A stretch of 64,000 bases of DNA, taken from contig CM035808.1 in the NCBI GenBank assembly GCA_020466095.1, forward strand, positions 10,903,163 through 10,967,162, read 5' to 3'. Below the pieces are notes generated by a model that did not search any database, was not told the origin of the DNA, and saw nothing but the letters and a program-made list of their open reading frames with translations. Both the position numbers and the translations under genes were made by a program. Below are positions 22,101 to 34,766 of this stretch, piece after piece. The stretch's first letter is position 1. Each line of letters begins with the position of its first letter. The DNA comes from Chlorops oryzae (Eukaryota > Arthropoda > Insecta > Diptera > Chloropidae).

Positions 22101-22818
22101 AAAATTGAAAAAAATGTTTTTAGATTCCGTGTTATATTAGCAATTGGCCAACGCTTGTTTCATCTTCCTATCTTAATTAGTTTTTGAGATATAACATTAA
22201 AAAAGAGGGCTTACTAAAAAATAATTTTCAAGGATATCTCAAGGACTTTTCGAAATAGAACACTAGAAATTCGTCCCTACAGTATTTTTAGATGCTAGCT
22301 ATCGAGAAATCAACAAAATTTCAAAATCCCTTTCAGGGGGCTACAGTCCGCCAGACCCTCGTCTCATCTGTCTTATCTAACATAATAACTAAAGAATTTC
22401 GAATGAAAAATTTGTGTGTGGAAATCGAGAAAAAGTGTTTAGAAACAAAAGTAATTTTTACCGCATTCTTTGATTCGGTACTTAAAACTACTGACGTTAG
22501 TGTCGCGTCCCTGTCGAAATGCCCATTTGTGACAACCGAAAAGGTCACAAAAAATAATAACAAAGTCTTATTTAGTACCAGGGCTCGGAAAAAGATGCAC
22601 TCAAATGATGAAAAATGCGTTAAATCCAATGAAAAAGTTGCTGGTACAGTGAAAACGCTCATTCCTCTGAAGGTCAAAAGGTATAAAAAAATTGAAAAAT
22701 AATTGATTTTCGGAGGATTTCTTCATAGTCATTACAATTAAAAAATCGATGCAAGAAAATATTCATAAAATGGGCAAAAAAATAATTTTTTTTATTTGAT
22801 ATGATTTTTTCGGCATTA

Positions 22819-23357
22819 AGCCCAAAATCCAATATTGCGAGAGCACGATGCGAGAGCGCGAGACGAAACGTACACAAATTTCAATACATTTAATCATATG
22901 GTTCAAGCTCCAATGTATCGCACTGCGAGACCTCGTAGCGAGAAAAATTTGAAAAATTGAATATTTTTCATTGCGTGGCAATTTGACAGGTTAGTGATGT
23001 AGCTATTTTTTGAGTACTCGCTATTGGGTACTCGTTTAAACTAATAAAACAAAAACTGTTCACTGTTCCGTGAAAAAGAGATTTTAGAATATTTCGCGAG
23101 CTTTGGTTCATTTTGAAATTTTTTTGAAAATTTTTGAAAATTTTGAATTAAAATTTTTTACTCAAGTGATAAATTTTATGAGTACTCGGTACTCGTTAGA
23201 TTGGTACTTGGTTCAAGTATTGCATTACTAGAAGCGAAATTATGCTATAATCTGCGTGACGCATAACTCTCATTGGAGATTGAAATGCGTCACGCTAAAC
23301 ATTTTCATGACGTCGCGCACTCTCGCATCGCGCTCTCGCAATGTTGGATTTTGGGCT
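22819..23357. mobile_element. TTA-flanked TIR element with GCGAGAGC arms
   Basis: Inverted ends AGCCCAAAATCCAAYATTGC continuing into GAGAGC-CGATGCGAGAG (about 45 bp each arm), flanked by TTA on both sides (22816-22818 and 23358-23360). The TTA fits PIF/Harbinger. A second inverted pair, TAGTGATGTA... / ...TATTGCATTACTA with GAGTACTCG repeats (about 22992-23230), looks like a nested element. Confidence 0.65.
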
Positions 23358-24179
23358 TTAGTCAAACATTTTTCAGATGTACTAATTTGAAAACTTTGAC
23401 GGCACTTTTTCATCTTTTCTAACGCTCTTTACGAGTATTCTTCCCCGCCCTTTTAGTTACCTTTCCTTTGGTAGTGAAAATGGATGATAAGAATTTGAGA
23501 GAATTTGGCGTATAGAACAAAAAAATATATTAAAGCTTTATCACCTTCATGTGACATGGGGAATGGAAGAGTTAAAGGCTCTTGGCATTTTCATTGCGCA
23601 CCTCAAGTCTTGAATCCCTACTGAGAATCTTTTTGTGAAAGTAGAACTATGATTCTCGGGCCCTAAATATGATTACCTAAAGGAGTTACGTGACAACTGG
23701 CTAAATAAGTACTAAAATATTTACGCCCTCTCTAGAAAATTCATCATCTTATGCCTGATTTCTCAAAACGCAGGAATTCCAATAGATGCAAACATCTGGA
23801 ATCAGTTAAAATCAAAAGCGCAGTTGATTGAAATTGCTTCTACACGTTTGGGTGTGTTGAATACTCGCAGGAATCTTCGATCTAATCATTTTTTCTGTAT
23901 TTTTGTTGCTAACTATCAAGGGGAAAATTATTAAGTTTATTATTCAGTTTTTCTCTCTTTTTGCACATTCAAATGAGGTCGCTTAAGTCAGAAAAATATT
24001 TCCACACCGTTTGATTGTCTGCGTCAGAGATTGCTCACCAGCTGCTCTTTTTCTGTGATTTTCATGAAAAGAGACAAAGGAAACATTAGCCTTTCATTTC
24101 CGTTGCCCAAGAGACTGGCCGGCCCGAAAAAAAAAAACTAATTTGCAATTCATAGTCTTGCATTGTGCGCTCAGCTCAC

Positions 24180-24849
24180 CTGAATTCGATTGTGTCGTCC
24201 TGGCTGCAGAGTTCATTAAGTAACCAAAAATTCACGGACTCGGTGCTTTCGCCGCTTGTGCTGCCACTTTTGACATTATTCGGATGACTCTTTGCGATAT
24301 CGCGCCATATGTTTTCATGACAGAGCATGCTGCTTTCGTGCCTATAGGCATTTCCATTTGCATTTGCATTTAGAGATTCCGCATGACTCTTCGATACACG
24401 GCCGCCTTGTTGCCGGATCCGTTTCAACATAGGTCCGTCCTGCTCATGATGGTTCTGCTGTTGCTGTTGCTGCTGGCGCTGTTGGGCGTGAAAGGTAGCT
24501 GTTTCGAGGGTGTGGTCATAAACGCTATCCTCATCGGATGCTATTACGGAATTAAATTCGTTATTCATCGCATCATTTTTCATGCCATTTTGGACATGGG
24601 ATGAAAATAATTGCAGCGGCGGCACATCGGCTCTTCCGTCCTTACCGCTGCGATGCAATGCACTGAACCATGAAATTGGCAACTTGTTGCCCATGGAATG
24701 GCCAACAAAACTGCCACGCTCTCGGCTATTTGCTGATGAGAACGATTCAACGAGAAACTCACCAGAATAATGGGCACTTGTTTGACGTTCTGACGATTGC
24801 GGAGCAAATGCATTTGACGAGACTGGCGGCATATTCGTTATTAAGCGCA
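24180..24849 (-). CDS. Exon 2 candidate: polyGln/low-complexity exon of uncertain splicing
   Basis: An open stretch of ~223 codons has a good acceptor (TTAATAG at 24856-24850) that fits exon 1 in phase, and a good donor (GTGAGC, 24179-24174). It encodes Ser-rich sequence, seven consecutive Gln, an Asn/Ala repeat near NANANGNAYR, and few Cys. The exon ends two bases into a codon, whereas exon 3 needs one base, so 2-to-3 splicing would shift the frame. Exon 1 joins exon 3 directly in frame. If the donor is not used, the frame stops at once (TGA, 24178-24176), and an AATAAA lies on the minus strand at 23941-23936. It may be an optional cassette, an alternative last exon, or be followed by an unseen exon of length 3n+2. 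Confidence 0.6.
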
Positions 24850-25144
24850 CTATTAAGCGAAAGGAATTATGGAAATTTATTAATAAAAAAAAATTAAGGA
24901 AATTATTTAAAAAATCTTATAATCAAGATTTAATTTTATTTTATATAATTTCTCTAAATATTATACTTGAACGTTCTTGGGATCTTTTGGAGGCAGGGCA
25001 GATTTTAACATTTCTAATCAAACAATCGGGAAAATTCAAAATATTTTTGACTGGATTTTACCGATGCTTTGTACTTAAAAGATAACGAATAACTCATAAT
25101 AAAATTTAAGCAAAATTAATGTCCTTCCTTAATAAAAATTTGTG

Positions 25145-26524
25145 ATAAGAACAAGTAAGAAAGCTAAAGTCGGTCAAGCCCGACTTTGATATACAAAACG
25201 TCCTGACATTATTGCAGCACTACGTTTGGACTTTCCATACGGCAAAGAAATGACAATGGGCGGAACACATGAACATTTCTCTTACACATGCCATTTCTCT
25301 CGGTCAAACTATGTTTCGAATTTGAAGCTTCTACGCCTTTCACTTCGGAAGTTAAGAAAAATCTTCTTTTATGAGCGTGGCATTGGACGAATATCGCCAT
25401 TTTCCCTTAGGATGGTTCTAGAGGCCCAAACTACCTGGTTGCCAATTTTAAGCAAAATTGGTCCAGCCGTTCGGAAGGAGATCCGACTACAGATGGACGA
25501 ACATCGTTTCAGTTTTCAATTATGATCAAGAATATATATTAGGGCGGGTCGATTCATTTTCGGAAAATTGGTATAGCAAAATCGTAATTTACGGAAAATT
25601 CTACGAAAAATTCCCTGAGAAACCATGGCCCTAAAATCAATCCCTGCTCAGCGCAAATCGTCCTCAAAATTTGTCAATGACGATAAGATTCCATCGACTT
25701 TTTTTTTCTCTTAATTTTTTCCAATGAAAACTAATTTTGTTTTATTTTCTTTTACTTTTAAGGTCGATTTGCACTGAGCAGGGATTGATTTTAGGGCCAT
25801 GGTTTTTGAGGGAAATTTTCGTAGAATTTTCTGTAGATTACGATTTTTCTATACCATTTTTATACCCGACACACTCTGTGTGCTCACGGGGACATGAGTA
25901 AGAACAAGTTCGAGAATGGACCCGATCGGACCATTTTTAGGGGTACCTCCAGTACTAGGGTCTGTTACGAAAATCACAAAAACTGCTCTAAAACCAGAGT
26001 TTTTCAAAATATTTTGATGAAATTTGGTATTTGAACATATTTAAAGGCAAGTAATATGATTTAAAAAAATTGGAAAAGTGGGCGTGGCATAAGGGCGTTT
26101 TTTGAATATTGTCTCTTACACCCGAAATTCAAATGTTACTTGAACAAAATTTGGCAGTCATGCTTCCTTTGTAGCCATAAACATCCTCTCCAAAATTTTT
26201 TTTTATAGGTCCATTATTAAGGGTACCTCCAGTACTAGGGTCTGTCAAAAAATCTCAAAACTGCCCCAAAATCGGATTTTTTTTTTATATTCCACTGAAA
26301 CTTAGAATTTGAACCTATATTAAGGCCTCCGATTAGAATTCCAAAAAAATGGAAAAGTGGGCGTGGCAAAAGGGCGGTTTTCATAAACAAATTCAACAAA
26401 AGTCGTTATATGGGGCCCGTAATGGCCTTAAACACCTCTTGATATTAAAAATTATTTGAAGATGTGTGTCTGTGTCGGGTATTCTATTGTCAGGCTCGCC
26501 TGACTATAACACCCTTACTTGTTT
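25145..26524. mobile_element. AACAAGTAAG-ended dispersed element
   Basis: Starts AACAAGTAAG followed by a small hairpin (AAAGTCGG / CCGACTTT) and ends with a hairpin (GTCAGGC / GCCTGAC) then CTTACTTGTT. The body has GTGGGCGTGGC and GGGTACCTCCAGTACTAGGG (twice), and GGTCCAGCCGTTCGG blocks. These blocks recur at 32160-32690, 38720-39220 and 53140-53400, so they mark a common repeat group of this genome. The 25541-25864 element is inserted in it. Confidence 0.5.
25541..25864. mobile_element. Large palindromic element (AGGGCGGGTCGATT family)
   Basis: Two ~90-bp arms pair: the left has AAATCGTAATTTACGG, ACCATGGCCCTAAAATCAAT and CCCTGCTCAGCGCAAATCG, and the right has their inverse. The left arm has about 30 bp beyond the palindrome, starting AGGGCGGGTCGATT. 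A related single arm is at 59050-59160. Confidence 0.65.
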
Positions 26525-26571
26525 TATTTATTTTCCACCCATATAAATACACGCTCCCTAATATACAGGAT

Positions 26572-27126
26572 GTTCCTTTTGTGAAGGTCAACCGGTCGGA
26601 AGCTGATAGAGGAGGTCAGAACTAACAAAAAATACACTCCTGAGGAGCTATAGGGCCTGTAGGGATGTTCATTTAGATATTTAATTTTCTCATCTTACTT
26701 TCAAAAAATTTATTAGACATATAGGGTACCCAATTAAAGGAAATCTACCCAGCATTTTGAATAAAAAAAAAAAATTGGGTGTTAAATGGACACTTTTCAT
26801 ACCAAAATGGCTTTTTGAAATTTTTTTCGGAATTTTTCACTTTGACCGGTTATTTTTTGCTCAATGGGTCAAATTTTTACAATCAATTTAATTTTGCCTA
26901 AAAGCACATACAATTGGCTTTCAAACTGCATTAAAGTTTTTTTCTTCCGATGAACCATTATCGTGGGAGAGTTATTTTTCTCGACTTACTGCCTAAAATC
27001 TTTAAGGCCCTATAACTTCTCAGGGGTGCATTTGCGACCCCCCCTACCCATACAATTTTTTGTTAGTTCTGACCTCCTCTATCAGCTCCCGACCGGTTGA
27101 CCTTCACAAACGGAACACCGTGTATA
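26572..27126. mobile_element. TATA-flanked CAGGRTGTTCC element
   Basis: Inverted arms of about 110 bp: CAGGATGTTCCTTTTGTGAA at left and, inverted, CACGGTGTTCCGTTTGTGAA at right, both continuing through GGTCAACCGGTCGG, CTGATAGAGGAGGTCAGAAC and the CTATAGGGCC region. TATA on each side. A second element with the same outermost ends is at 49401-50135. Confidence 0.7.
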
Positions 27127-29860
27127 CATTAGCCTATATCTATGAAGCTTAGTTCTAGATGTTACAAGATCCACACAAAACAAATATACCCTGCATACTA
27201 ATGTTGGGTACAAAAAAAGATGAAATTTTCACCTGCAAATTTAAAATGCTCCCTGCCACACACAGACGACTTCAATAGAATTGTCAATCAACCGATCATC
27301 GTTTCTAGGCAACAATGAAATCCTTGAAATCTCATTTTATACGATTTCATCTGATTTCAATGGGAATTCTAAGCATTCGGAGCGTAAAGTGGAAGCAAAA
27401 GGTGACGTTCAAAGCGATAGAAGAATTTTCATATAATTTTTTTTTTGTGTTCAATAATCCTACGAAAAGGATTCCGGGACAATACAGAAGAGTTCATCAA
27501 AGTCAATTGAAAAAATAAAATATAAAAAAAAAACGGGAAAAAGGATACAAAAAACAAGTTGAAAAATATCGAAGCACTTTGCCGCCGATAAAAAATCACT
27601 CCATTTACGTTGATTGAGTGCTAAGGAAGAGTATAATATTTTTTCTTTCAATAAAGAAAAATAAAAAAAAAATCGTGCCTGGTATGCCCCAGAGGCCGGA
27701 AAAGTAAAAACGACCAGCCATTTCTTTTCTAATCATCGATAATATCCGCCAGAATACACAAGGGACAAGAATGGAGGTGGCTCCAGAAATAAAGGTTAGT
27801 GCCCCGGAAGTCATTTAAAAGTATCAATTCGATGTTCGCTGTGGAAAGGGTAAATGAATAATTCTCTGCACGTACGCCTTTTAAATTAATTGTCTCAAAA
27901 TGCTTGGGAGCGTTTTGAGAGTTCGTGCTTCAACTATGTTTGTCCAGGGTTCTCTGTGATTAGACGCTTTGCGTCGAATGGGAATGAAAAAATTAAACTC
28001 AAAACAATTGAATTTTTTATGTATGTTTTGCAATCAAAGAAAGTGTTCTTAAATAGTATCATATGCTGGATGATAGAGACTGAATTTTCATAGATAAAAT
28101 CATTATTTTTTCCCTTTTAAAATTACCCAACTAAAAGAACATTTGATGTGTCTTCCGGATAAGAAGAAAAAAATAAATTTAAAAGGACATACGAGTAGTT
28201 GATAAGAATCAAAATAAGATTTCGATTTAGAACATTTGGAAGAATTTATATAAAGATATGCAGAATATTAATTAACTTCAAACTAATTATTTCTTCAAGA
28301 GTGTACATTGAAACCTCTTATATGCGGACACTCACGGTGACGAACTTTTTTCGCGCATTTGATGGGCGTGGGAATATGTATGAGGGTGAAGTTTGTGTGA
28401 AAAATAATAAGCAAAGCAAAGTATGTTCCTTTGGGCAGAAAGAATTTCTCGCGTGTGTGTCGTTCTTAAAAGTTTCACAAAGTAACGGCTCCATATTAAG
28501 TCTCTGTCTTTAAGTGACACTAATTACAAGTTAACAGGTGGTGAATTCTTAACGTGTTGCTTTGTTGACTGCGGCTCAGAAAAGGTGAGGTAAGGTGGAA
28601 ATGCTAATTAATTTGCAAGAAAAAAAAAATAGAATAAAAAGAAAAAGGAAAGAAAGAAATATTTTTTTTCAAGACATGCCGAAAAATCCTCGAAAAATTC
28701 TGCGCGTTTCGTTTCTGTGAGGTGTGGGGAATTTTCCCCGCAGGAATTTTTTGATAAAGGTCGCTTTAAGAAATTCGAAATAAAAGGAAATTTATATTCG
28801 AAAATGAATAACTGAATTGCTAGTCACTTGAAACTTTTTTTGTTTCCACTTTTAATGCACTCCAAAGTGATTTGAGTTCGTTGGACTTACTTGAAATTTT
28901 GGGACACTGAAATTTTAAATGGTTAAATAAAACTTAGAGCTGTGGGATTTTCTCAATAGCAAGGGAATTTGTGGCATGATTTTGGCAATTTGGGAAAAAG
29001 GATTTCTTCTCGGATTTCCGATTTTAACATTTTTTGAAAAAACATGCGACTAAACCAACATTTTTCAGTATTTCTGGATGCTTTTCTCTCAAAGAGCTCT
29101 TCATTTCAGCTTAAGGACAGAAGAAAGTAGAAGATTAATCGAGCCTTAACCGGAAAAAATTATAACGGTCAATTTTACAGCTATGGAATATTGTAGGTTG
29201 AGGCAAATAACCGTGATCTAATCATTTCGATAAAAAAAAAAAATCCTTAAGCTTGTCGCTTACGTCTTTTTAGCGATAAAGGCTCATATTGTTTGGAGAC
29301 AGCTACAAAACCGGCGACTATATGAAAAGCTTTGTTTTTTTTTTAGAAAAAATTTTATATAAAAATCCTTTTGGAATTTTGGGGTAAAACTATCCAAGTA
29401 TTGAAACAATTAGACCCTAGTTTGAGTTTTTTAAGCGTTTCTGAATAATAGAAGAAAACGAAGTTAATGAAAAAAGGAAAGAAAATACGTTTTATAACAA
29501 AAGTGGATCGCCAAATCGGGATCCTGGCTTCGAAAACTTCAAGACGACAATAAAGCCTTTTCTTCGAATCTTTTGTGGGACTCCTGCAGGCTCAATATAA
29601 AAATTCTTTCCTTTTTCGAATTTAGGTTTAAGTCCATTTCACATTACTTTTTTCAGCCCAAATCTAAATATTCTTGGGGAATATTTTCCGCTCAAATTTG
29701 AGAAATATTCTGGCGTCTCTAAGCAAACCGAGAAGGGAATGTAAAGGGAGCAAGAATTTCGAAAATTTTCAATCAGACGTCAACACTTTTTTTTTCTTTA
29801 TGGATATTTCGAATAGTTCCTCTTTCCTTTGAGAAAAATTTCTAGGGAAGAAAGTGTGAG

Positions 29861-30030
29861 GGTAATTTTCATTTAAAATTGGGCTGTTTAGGTTTGTCAA
29901 GCTCAATAGACCATGTAGATCAGCCCAGTTCTTTTTTAGAGAAGAAATTCCCGGGGAATTTTCATTTAAAATTGGGCTGTTTAGGTTTTTCAAGCCCGAT
30001 AAACCGTGTAGATCAGACCAAACCTTTTTT
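29861..30030. repeat. Two-copy tandem duplication (~80-bp units)
   Basis: AATTTTCATTTAAAATTGGG followed by CTGTTTAGGTTT and GTAGATCAG occurs at about 29870 and again at about 29957. Translation of either strand only reflects the repeat. Confidence 0.6.
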
Positions 30031-31011
30031 ATGAAAAAGCTTTCTACGTTTTGTGAAGCAAAAACCAATGAGAAAGTTTCTCATACTGCGTAAAATTGTT
30101 CCCATACAAATTTTGACAGCTCATTTCCCATTTCAAAAAATTTCCCAATTCATAGAAAATACGAAGCTGCATGAATCCCACTACTAAATTCTTATGCATA
30201 TAGTTCAGCAATTATTCCTTATTGAGACAGTCATTCATTCCTTACAGAGAAATTTTACTTGCCCAGTATAGTCAGAACCTTCAAAAAGCGTTTAGCAGGA
30301 TTTTATTTAGGCCAAAACAGGAATAGAAAGAAATTTTGAATGCCTCCGTGGGAAATGTTGTGCCAGAGTACTAGCGGCACTGATTGAGCATTAAAATCTG
30401 ACATCAATTTTTTTAGAAGAAATATTTTAAGTGAAATGGCAATTTCGCATGCATTCCGAAAGGTACACACAGTGTGAAGCTCTTTTCGTAGAATTTCGTA
30501 TTGAAATCAATTTTGAGAGTCCTTACAGCATTCAAAATTTACGGCGCAAAAGTTCTGTGTTTACGATGTTCGGAGTTAGTTAGGAAAATTTATTGGTCTT
30601 GCAGCACTTAAGAACTCAGTGCCTTAACTTTTATACTTATTAGTCTACAAATTGCTGAAACGACTGTTTTTATAGCTTTTCTATTTGGTATTTTGCATGT
30701 GTTTGTATTTACACAGTCGAAGAAGTTCAAAACAACAACAAATTTAAGTCTAAAATGGGATATCAAACTTTTCTGCTCAAATAACTCAAAGGAAAATTTG
30801 ATAATTTATGACTTTCACACAAATGGACAACAAGACAGTTGAGAAAGTCTCTCGCCCTCTCTCCGTTTCGCTGATCATAGTGCATTGCTTGCATTTGAAT
30901 TCCTTTAAAAACAAATGGAAAAGATAAATAGAAAATAAAATTTCTTTCAAGCACTCCTGTTATCCTTTTATGATGGGCATCATAGGCTTTTCAAGTTTTT
31001 ACATATTTGTT

Positions 31012-31500
31012 CAAAAGGGAGCGACAGTCATAGACAGACAAACATGACAAAAACGGAAAAGAGCTTCTTCATCTTATGGAATTTGAAATGGACGAAGGAT
31101 TTTTGAAATTGATTTTCGGACTTCTGGCCAAATGTGTTTTTTGAAAGCGAAGGTAGCAGGTTTCTGATAACTCAAATCGAAAAAAGTGAATTTCCATCGA
31201 CCTGCTTCAAAACTGGCGTATAAACAAGCTTACATCGCATTTAATTCTTGATTTTTTTTTGATTTTGTGTTGAAGCTGCTAGTAGTGCAACTACGAGTTC
31301 TACCCTGCGTATGAGTAACGAAAGTAAGAGAAAGAACGTTGCTCATACGAAGTGTATTCTGTATTGAGTGCGTTCGTAAATCTTCAAAAAGAACGTTTCT
31401 GATATTTTTGCTTTGTTGTTTGCGATTTAAAGAGAATAATGTGAATGATTCTAAGCCGAACTACAGTGGAATCTCCTTAGCTCGAATATCAAGGGAAATG
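31012..31500. repeat. ~485-bp duplicated segment, copy A
   Basis: Nearly identical to 34246-34731 in the same orientation (e.g. AACGGAAAAGAGCTTCTTCA, GGACTTCTGGCCAAATGTGT). Copy A is bracketed by a ~50-bp direct repeat (CACTCYTGTTATCCTTTTAT, near 30952 and 31500) that is absent around copy B. Its end has CAGTGGAATCTCCTTAGCTC, a pogo-like terminus. Confidence 0.75.
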
Positions 31501-32159
31501 CACTCTTGTTATCCTTTTATCATAGGCATCATAGGATTTTCAAGACTTTTGTTTTTACCCATTTGGTCGTACAAATTTCGTGATACTCACGTGTATCCAC
31601 AGATTACGGATGTGAGAAATTATTTCTGGAGAAAAATTGTTTAATTGGCCGATGGCATGAAGCAAAAAGGTGTTTCTATTGATATTTGATGCAAAGTGCT
31701 GTTTGTTGCATTCATTAAATAGATGAAGAGTCAACATCTTCGTATGGAAAATGTGGAAGTTGCTTCGATTTATTCGAAAGGCACGTGCTTGAATGGTATT
31801 CAAGAGAAAATTTATAACATCTGAAATTCCTATTTTTTTCTAAGAAATTTATGAGTATGCTTGGTTGGAAATATGAGTTCAATGTTGAAGCAATTCTGGA
31901 GAACGTCTAAATGAACTTCCATTTAAAAGTGATGAGTATGTACTTTTTGAGTTTAAAGTTTTAAGTTGCAATGAAAGTTTGAAATGAGAAAACAAGCACT
32001 ATTGAGGAGTGAGAATTTTCTCTAAGGTTGAGGAGTATTTTTGATTTTTTGGGGAGAACAGTTTTTTGAAGATTTTAATGGAATCAATTTTTCTGCTATT
32101 TAAAGGTTTCAAAATCAAATTTAAACGAATGGCGGCATTCTTTAACGAAATTAAGGGGA

Positions 32160-32690
32160 ACAGTGACCGCAAGAAAGGCCGACTTTGATTAAAGCCGGCT
32201 TCTGGATCGTGAAATATCTACAGCTGTGGGCGTGGCGCACACATCTTTCTTGCATCACCGTCAATTTATATTTCAAACTATTGTTTGTGTGTGTGGCTGT
32301 TGGAATAGTACACACTTTTATTCGGGGATATGTCTTCCGTGGCCCTGTGCTAACGTACCAAATTTCAATGGAATATATTGAGAGGTTCTCGAGCTGTGAG
32401 CATTTTTCTCTAGCACATTGAAGAGGTGGGCGTAGCAGTGGGTGGAGATCATGCCTATGTTTACTAACTCCTGGAAAACAACAACAACATATCTACGTAC
32501 CAAATTTCGACTTGATTGGTTCAACTGTTTTTGAGGAGGTCCAACCTCAGACGGACAAACGGACAGACCGATAAAACTAACATGTCTAGATCCACTCACC
32601 CTTTGCTCCAGATAAGGAATACATCTTAGTTCTAATCGGCACAAAATTAAAAGATACACCCCACTAAAGCAGGATCTAAGAACCTTGACC
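32160..32690. repeat. Dispersed GTGGGCGTGGC repeat
   Basis: Shares block order with 38720-39220: TGTGGGCGTGG, GTACCAAATTTC, GTGGGCGTAGCAGTGGGTGG, TTTCGACTTGATTGGT, GACGGACAAACGGACAGACC. Non-coding; class not assigned. Confidence 0.55.
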
Positions 32691-34245
32691 ATGGAACAGC
32701 CTTCACCTTGTTCACATATTCATTAAATGAAGCCATTACGTATAATAAAACAAATCCGCAATCAGAAATTTTAAGTCCTTCTGGTCCTTGCCTTTATAAA
32801 CCAATCAACATGACCAAGCCTAATTACGTGCAAATAGCATGCTTTGCATAATTTTTGGATACTCAAGCAATTTTTATAATTTTCCGACATTGTTCGACAA
32901 TTTTGAAAATAATAATAATGTCAATAAGCATACCGAAACACCGACGACAGCTGATGACTGTGCATTCGCATAGGAGTCTAGGTGAAAATTTTCTCTCAAC
33001 ATTTGCGTTTGAATTGCAGTTCAATGCACAGTCTTTGAGCTTTTACCTGTCCGAAATGTTTCATAAGCCCTAATACACTCAATGACATGGAGACGACCGG
33101 CATACGTTCGTTTGTGCAGGCATACATGCATTCATGCATACATAACATGGGGCTGTGTGCATTCAAATCGATTTTCATAATTTCAATATTGTTGTATGAA
33201 AATGGGGCCATTTGAGCATGCCATGAAAAGCCATTAAACTCTATGGTATGGAAAACCAGAAAACACGTTGTAACATGTTGTGAGAACGAACATGCGATTC
33301 AGGTAACGCCACTGTCTATCAAGCCCATCAAGTGCCATCAGCATTCAACGTTCGAGAGAAATGTTTGTTTAATTTTACGTATTTTTTGTTTGTATTATTT
33401 TAAGTTCAAAATACCGAGTACTGAACTCGAATCAACTCAGCTGAGCTCAACCCGAATGTGAATATGAAATTATGAAGACATACAACAATATGAAACTCGA
33501 TTTCCAGTTTACGACATGCGATTCTCATGCAAAATTTCCAAAAAAAAAAAAAGGACAATGAGTTCATAACGTGGCCTAAATGTCATTTGTAGAAAGCTTA
33601 TAGGATAAAAAAAACTCCGACAACCACAACTAAAAGGACTAAAGGCTCTTTGGAGTCTTCGCAGAAGTTATTTTTAGTGGTTTTCCAAAATAGATGCAAG
33701 CGGCGGTGACTGGCGTTTTGGGACTTTCAGGTGGCTTCTAGGAGTGGTTGAGTTGTAAATTCAAATTAGGAAAATTAGGAGCGGCTAAAATGAAGTGCTA
33801 ATTTGAAAAACGTGCTAAAGAATACGAGAGCATAGCAGCCGTAAAACATTTTCTCAGTATGTCTGAAAATGTTGGCATGAAGAAAAGTTAATTGCAAAGT
33901 TAAGCCAAATATTTTCATTCGAGTTTATAATTTTGATGCTCTTCCGCGAAGCAGATTTCTCTATACAATGCAACCGCTTACGGCATTCAAAGACCAAGAA
34001 CGAACTTCGAAAACTTATTCTTCTCACAGGAAACCTGTCCCTGTTTAGTTGAAGGTCGTCTAACTGCATCAGAATTTGAGTTGCTTCTGGAAAAGTTTTT
34101 CTTTTATCTATTTTGAATTTCTTTTTTTTTTTGTTTTTTTTTTTTTTTTTTAGCAAATTCATGCTATTTGCATCGCTGGTCTTTATCTAATTTCAGAAAC
34201 ATCCATCAAGAAGTTTTTCAATTTCAATTTTACAATTTAAGTGAA

Positions 34246-34731
34246 AAGCAAAAGAGAGCGACGGTTATAGACAGCCAAACGTGACAAAAACGGAAAAGAG
34301 CTTCTTCATCTTATGGAATTTGAAATGGACGAAGGATTTTTGAAATTGATTTTCGGACTTCTGGCCAAATGTGTTTTTTGAAAGCGAAGGAAGCAGGTTG
34401 CTGATAACTTAAATCGAAAAAAGTGAATTTCCATCGACCTGCTTCAAAGCTGGCGTATGAACAAGCTTACATCGCATTTAATTCTTGATTTTTTTTTGAA
34501 GCTGCTTGCACTGCAACTACGAGTACTACCCTGCGTATGAGTAACGAAAGTAAGAGAAAAGAACGTTGCTCATACGAAGTGTATTCTGTATTGAGTGCGT
34601 TCGTAAATCTTCAAAAAGAACGTTTCTGATATTTTTGCTTTGTTGTTTGCGATTTAAAGAGAATAATGTGAATGATTCTAAGCCGAACTACAGTGGAATC
34701 TCCTTAGCTCGAATATCAAGGAAAATGCAAC
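34246..34731. repeat. ~485-bp duplicated segment, copy B
   Basis: Direct repeat of copy A, about 3.2 kb away, with few differences and small indels. It ends just before the TACACCGA-ended element at 34767. Confidence 0.75.
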
Positions 34732-34766
34732 AAAAAAAATTCGAGGGAACGAGTTGTCGGAAAGCC

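Larger units (their letters stand above)
17664..24179 (-). other. Intron between exon 3 and exon 2 (6.5 kb)
   Basis: Contains repeats at about 18797-19060, the ACTAGT-rich element at 19491-19969, the nested elements at 21249-21732, and the inverted-repeat element at 22819-23357. The stretch 20350-21000 is less repetitive, but I cannot find an exon of the right phase in it. A 136-codon plus-strand frame at 22292-22702 has no recognisable motif. Confidence 0.55.

Noticed and set aside
22292..22702. 136-codon plus-strand ATG frame
   Set aside because: No recognisable motif; Lys/Thr/Val-biased; an equally long frame exists on the other strand. It also contains CAGGGCTCGGA, a repeat terminus, so it is probably a chance frame in repeat DNA.
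29769..30068. 99-codon minus-strand frame with an internal protein repeat
   Set aside because: The repeat is only the translation of the 80-bp DNA duplication at 29861-30030.
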